From Erigeron canadensis (lineage: Eukaryota > Streptophyta > Magnoliopsida > Asterales > Asteraceae), in the NCBI RefSeq assembly GCF_010389155.1, contig NC_057766.1, positions 43,534,463 through 43,598,462 of the forward strand: a stretch of DNA of 64,000 nucleotides, read 5' to 3'. Positions 62,932 through 64,000 of this stretch are shown piece after piece. The notes beneath the pieces are model-generated. The model searched no databases, was not told the origin of the DNA, and was given only the letters and a program-made list of their open reading frames with translations. The translations under genes and the position numbers were made by a program. The stretch's first letter is position 1, and each line of letters opens with the position of its first letter.

Positions 62932-63899
62932 TACTTATATGGGAATATCTTCCCAGCAAGTTGAGGTAACAAGTTCTCTACATTACATTTTTTTTTTAAA
63001 TAGCCCTTGTACAATTACATCTTTAAAAATAGCCCCCTTATAAGTTATAACAACAAAATCTGTTTACTTTTTAGCAATCCTATTGCACCATCAAAATCTC
63101 ATTTTGCCTCATTTAAAATCTAATTTATTTAATATCGAAACCATTTTCGTTTGCCTTCAATCCTCCATAGTTAATTTAATAGTTAAATACAAGAATATCT
63201 CATTTAACTTAAAAATCATTTTCACTTAAAAAAAAAAAAGAATATCCATATTAAAGGTTTCATTTGTTTCGAAACCAAGTTAGTAAAATTCGATCAAAGA
63301 GTATCTTTTCTTCAATGGCCCATTCAACAAAAGCAGGACATTTTCATTAACTTGAGTTCAGTGATATCTAACATTGTCGGCAACTGGGAAACAAAAAGTT
63401 ATTGGCAAATTGTGTCGATGAATTTTTACCATGCAACTTCAATAAATGGTCTGAATTACAAGAGGATTTTTACCTTAATTGCCATTAACTTGAGTGCGAA
63501 TGGAATACTCGCAAACGTAACTTGGATTGTCGGGAGATCCAGATCATCGTATTGTCAATTTGGGGATGTTGTAGTTTTTGAAGTGATTTACTAGACGAAC
63601 AAGATGTTCCCATATGTGAATGTTTGATTTTTTTAACTCTGGTTCTATTTTTTTTTTTTATCAATTGTGTTTTTGTTTTATGAGCATAAAAAACATCTCT
63701 ACTTGCTTTATCATGGTGGAAATAATATTTGTGATTGTGGAAAAGATCAATGAAAACAAAAAGAAAACAAAATTGGAAGTGGTTTTAAAATTAAATGAGT
63801 TTTTAAATGTTAATTAATTATTGGACGTGGGCTATTTTAAAGATGTAATGTAGAGAATTTGCTTCCTCAACTTGTAGGGAAGATATTCCCTACTTATAT
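62932..63899. mobile_element. Mutator-like element with exact 9-bp target duplication
   Basis: The element proper is 62941-63890 (950 bp). Its ends are inverted over about 50 bp: GGGAATATCTTCCC, then CAAGTTGAGG, then TTCTCTACATTACAT. It is flanked by TACTTATAT at 62932-62940 and 63891-63899. The interior holds an open stretch at 63352-63594 (SYWQIVSMNFYHATSINGLN onward) of unknown origin, perhaps captured host DNA. No transposase motifs were seen. Confidence 0.85.
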
Positions 63900-64000
63900 A
63901 TTGTTTCTATGTTGATACATATATTTTTAGTAATATATACGACATTTCAATTTAATTATGGTATTATTATTATTATTATTTTAGATACACATATAATTAT

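Overview
The window is nuclear DNA from a flowering plant. The genes have GT-AG introns with conserved plant intron phases, the intergenic DNA is AT-rich, and the gene set is plant-specific (PMT methyltransferase, anther-type lipid-transfer protein, IQD protein, TFL1/CEN/BFT-type PEBP). The repeat style suggests a eudicot, possibly a composite (Asteraceae), but that is only an impression.

Five protein genes could be rebuilt exon by exon with an open frame: a BIG BROTHER-like RING E3 ligase (1560-2780, minus), a PMT-family putative pectin methyltransferase (14369-17847, plus), a small 8-cysteine lipid-transfer protein (20110-20394, plus), an IQ67-domain calmodulin-binding protein (30247-32803, plus) and a PEBP floral regulator (42649-43532, minus). 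A sixth, ribosomal protein L24e (34541-35609, minus), has a textbook ribosomal-protein promoter but is one base short in exon 3. A decayed prolyl-tRNA synthetase fragment that still has its introns lies at 39735-40648. These genes have unrelated housekeeping and developmental roles and do not form a pathway or cluster.

The rest is mostly mobile DNA. At five places elements with terminal inverted repeats sit end to end, separated only by TA-dinucleotide tracts (4.5-5.46 kb, 10.3-10.8 kb, 12.3-13.6 kb, 23.9-29.5 kb, 46.95-57.9 kb). Four short families (called A, B, C and D here) and one 10.5-kb element (T) share this arrangement, and their ends have the form AGG(G)...(C)CCT. One family-B copy is split by a 2,954-bp solo LTR with an exact 5-bp target duplication. 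Two other elements have exact 9-bp target duplications (6989-7853 and 62941-63890) and look Mutator-like. Two MITEs have 3-bp TAA/TTA duplications (PIF/Harbinger-like) and two have hAT-like ends. At least three SINEs carry target duplications of 15-19 bp.

The right end (58.7-62.5 kb) is a large inverted duplication of an unrecognised, stop-riddled coding sequence around an LTR-like spacer; beside its right arm is a 56-bp-arm hairpin. The 10.5-kb T element is the most unusual structure: inverted-repeat ends, two convergent exon chains starting near the ends, and a roughly 2.4-kb minisatellite with a telo-box-rich core between them.
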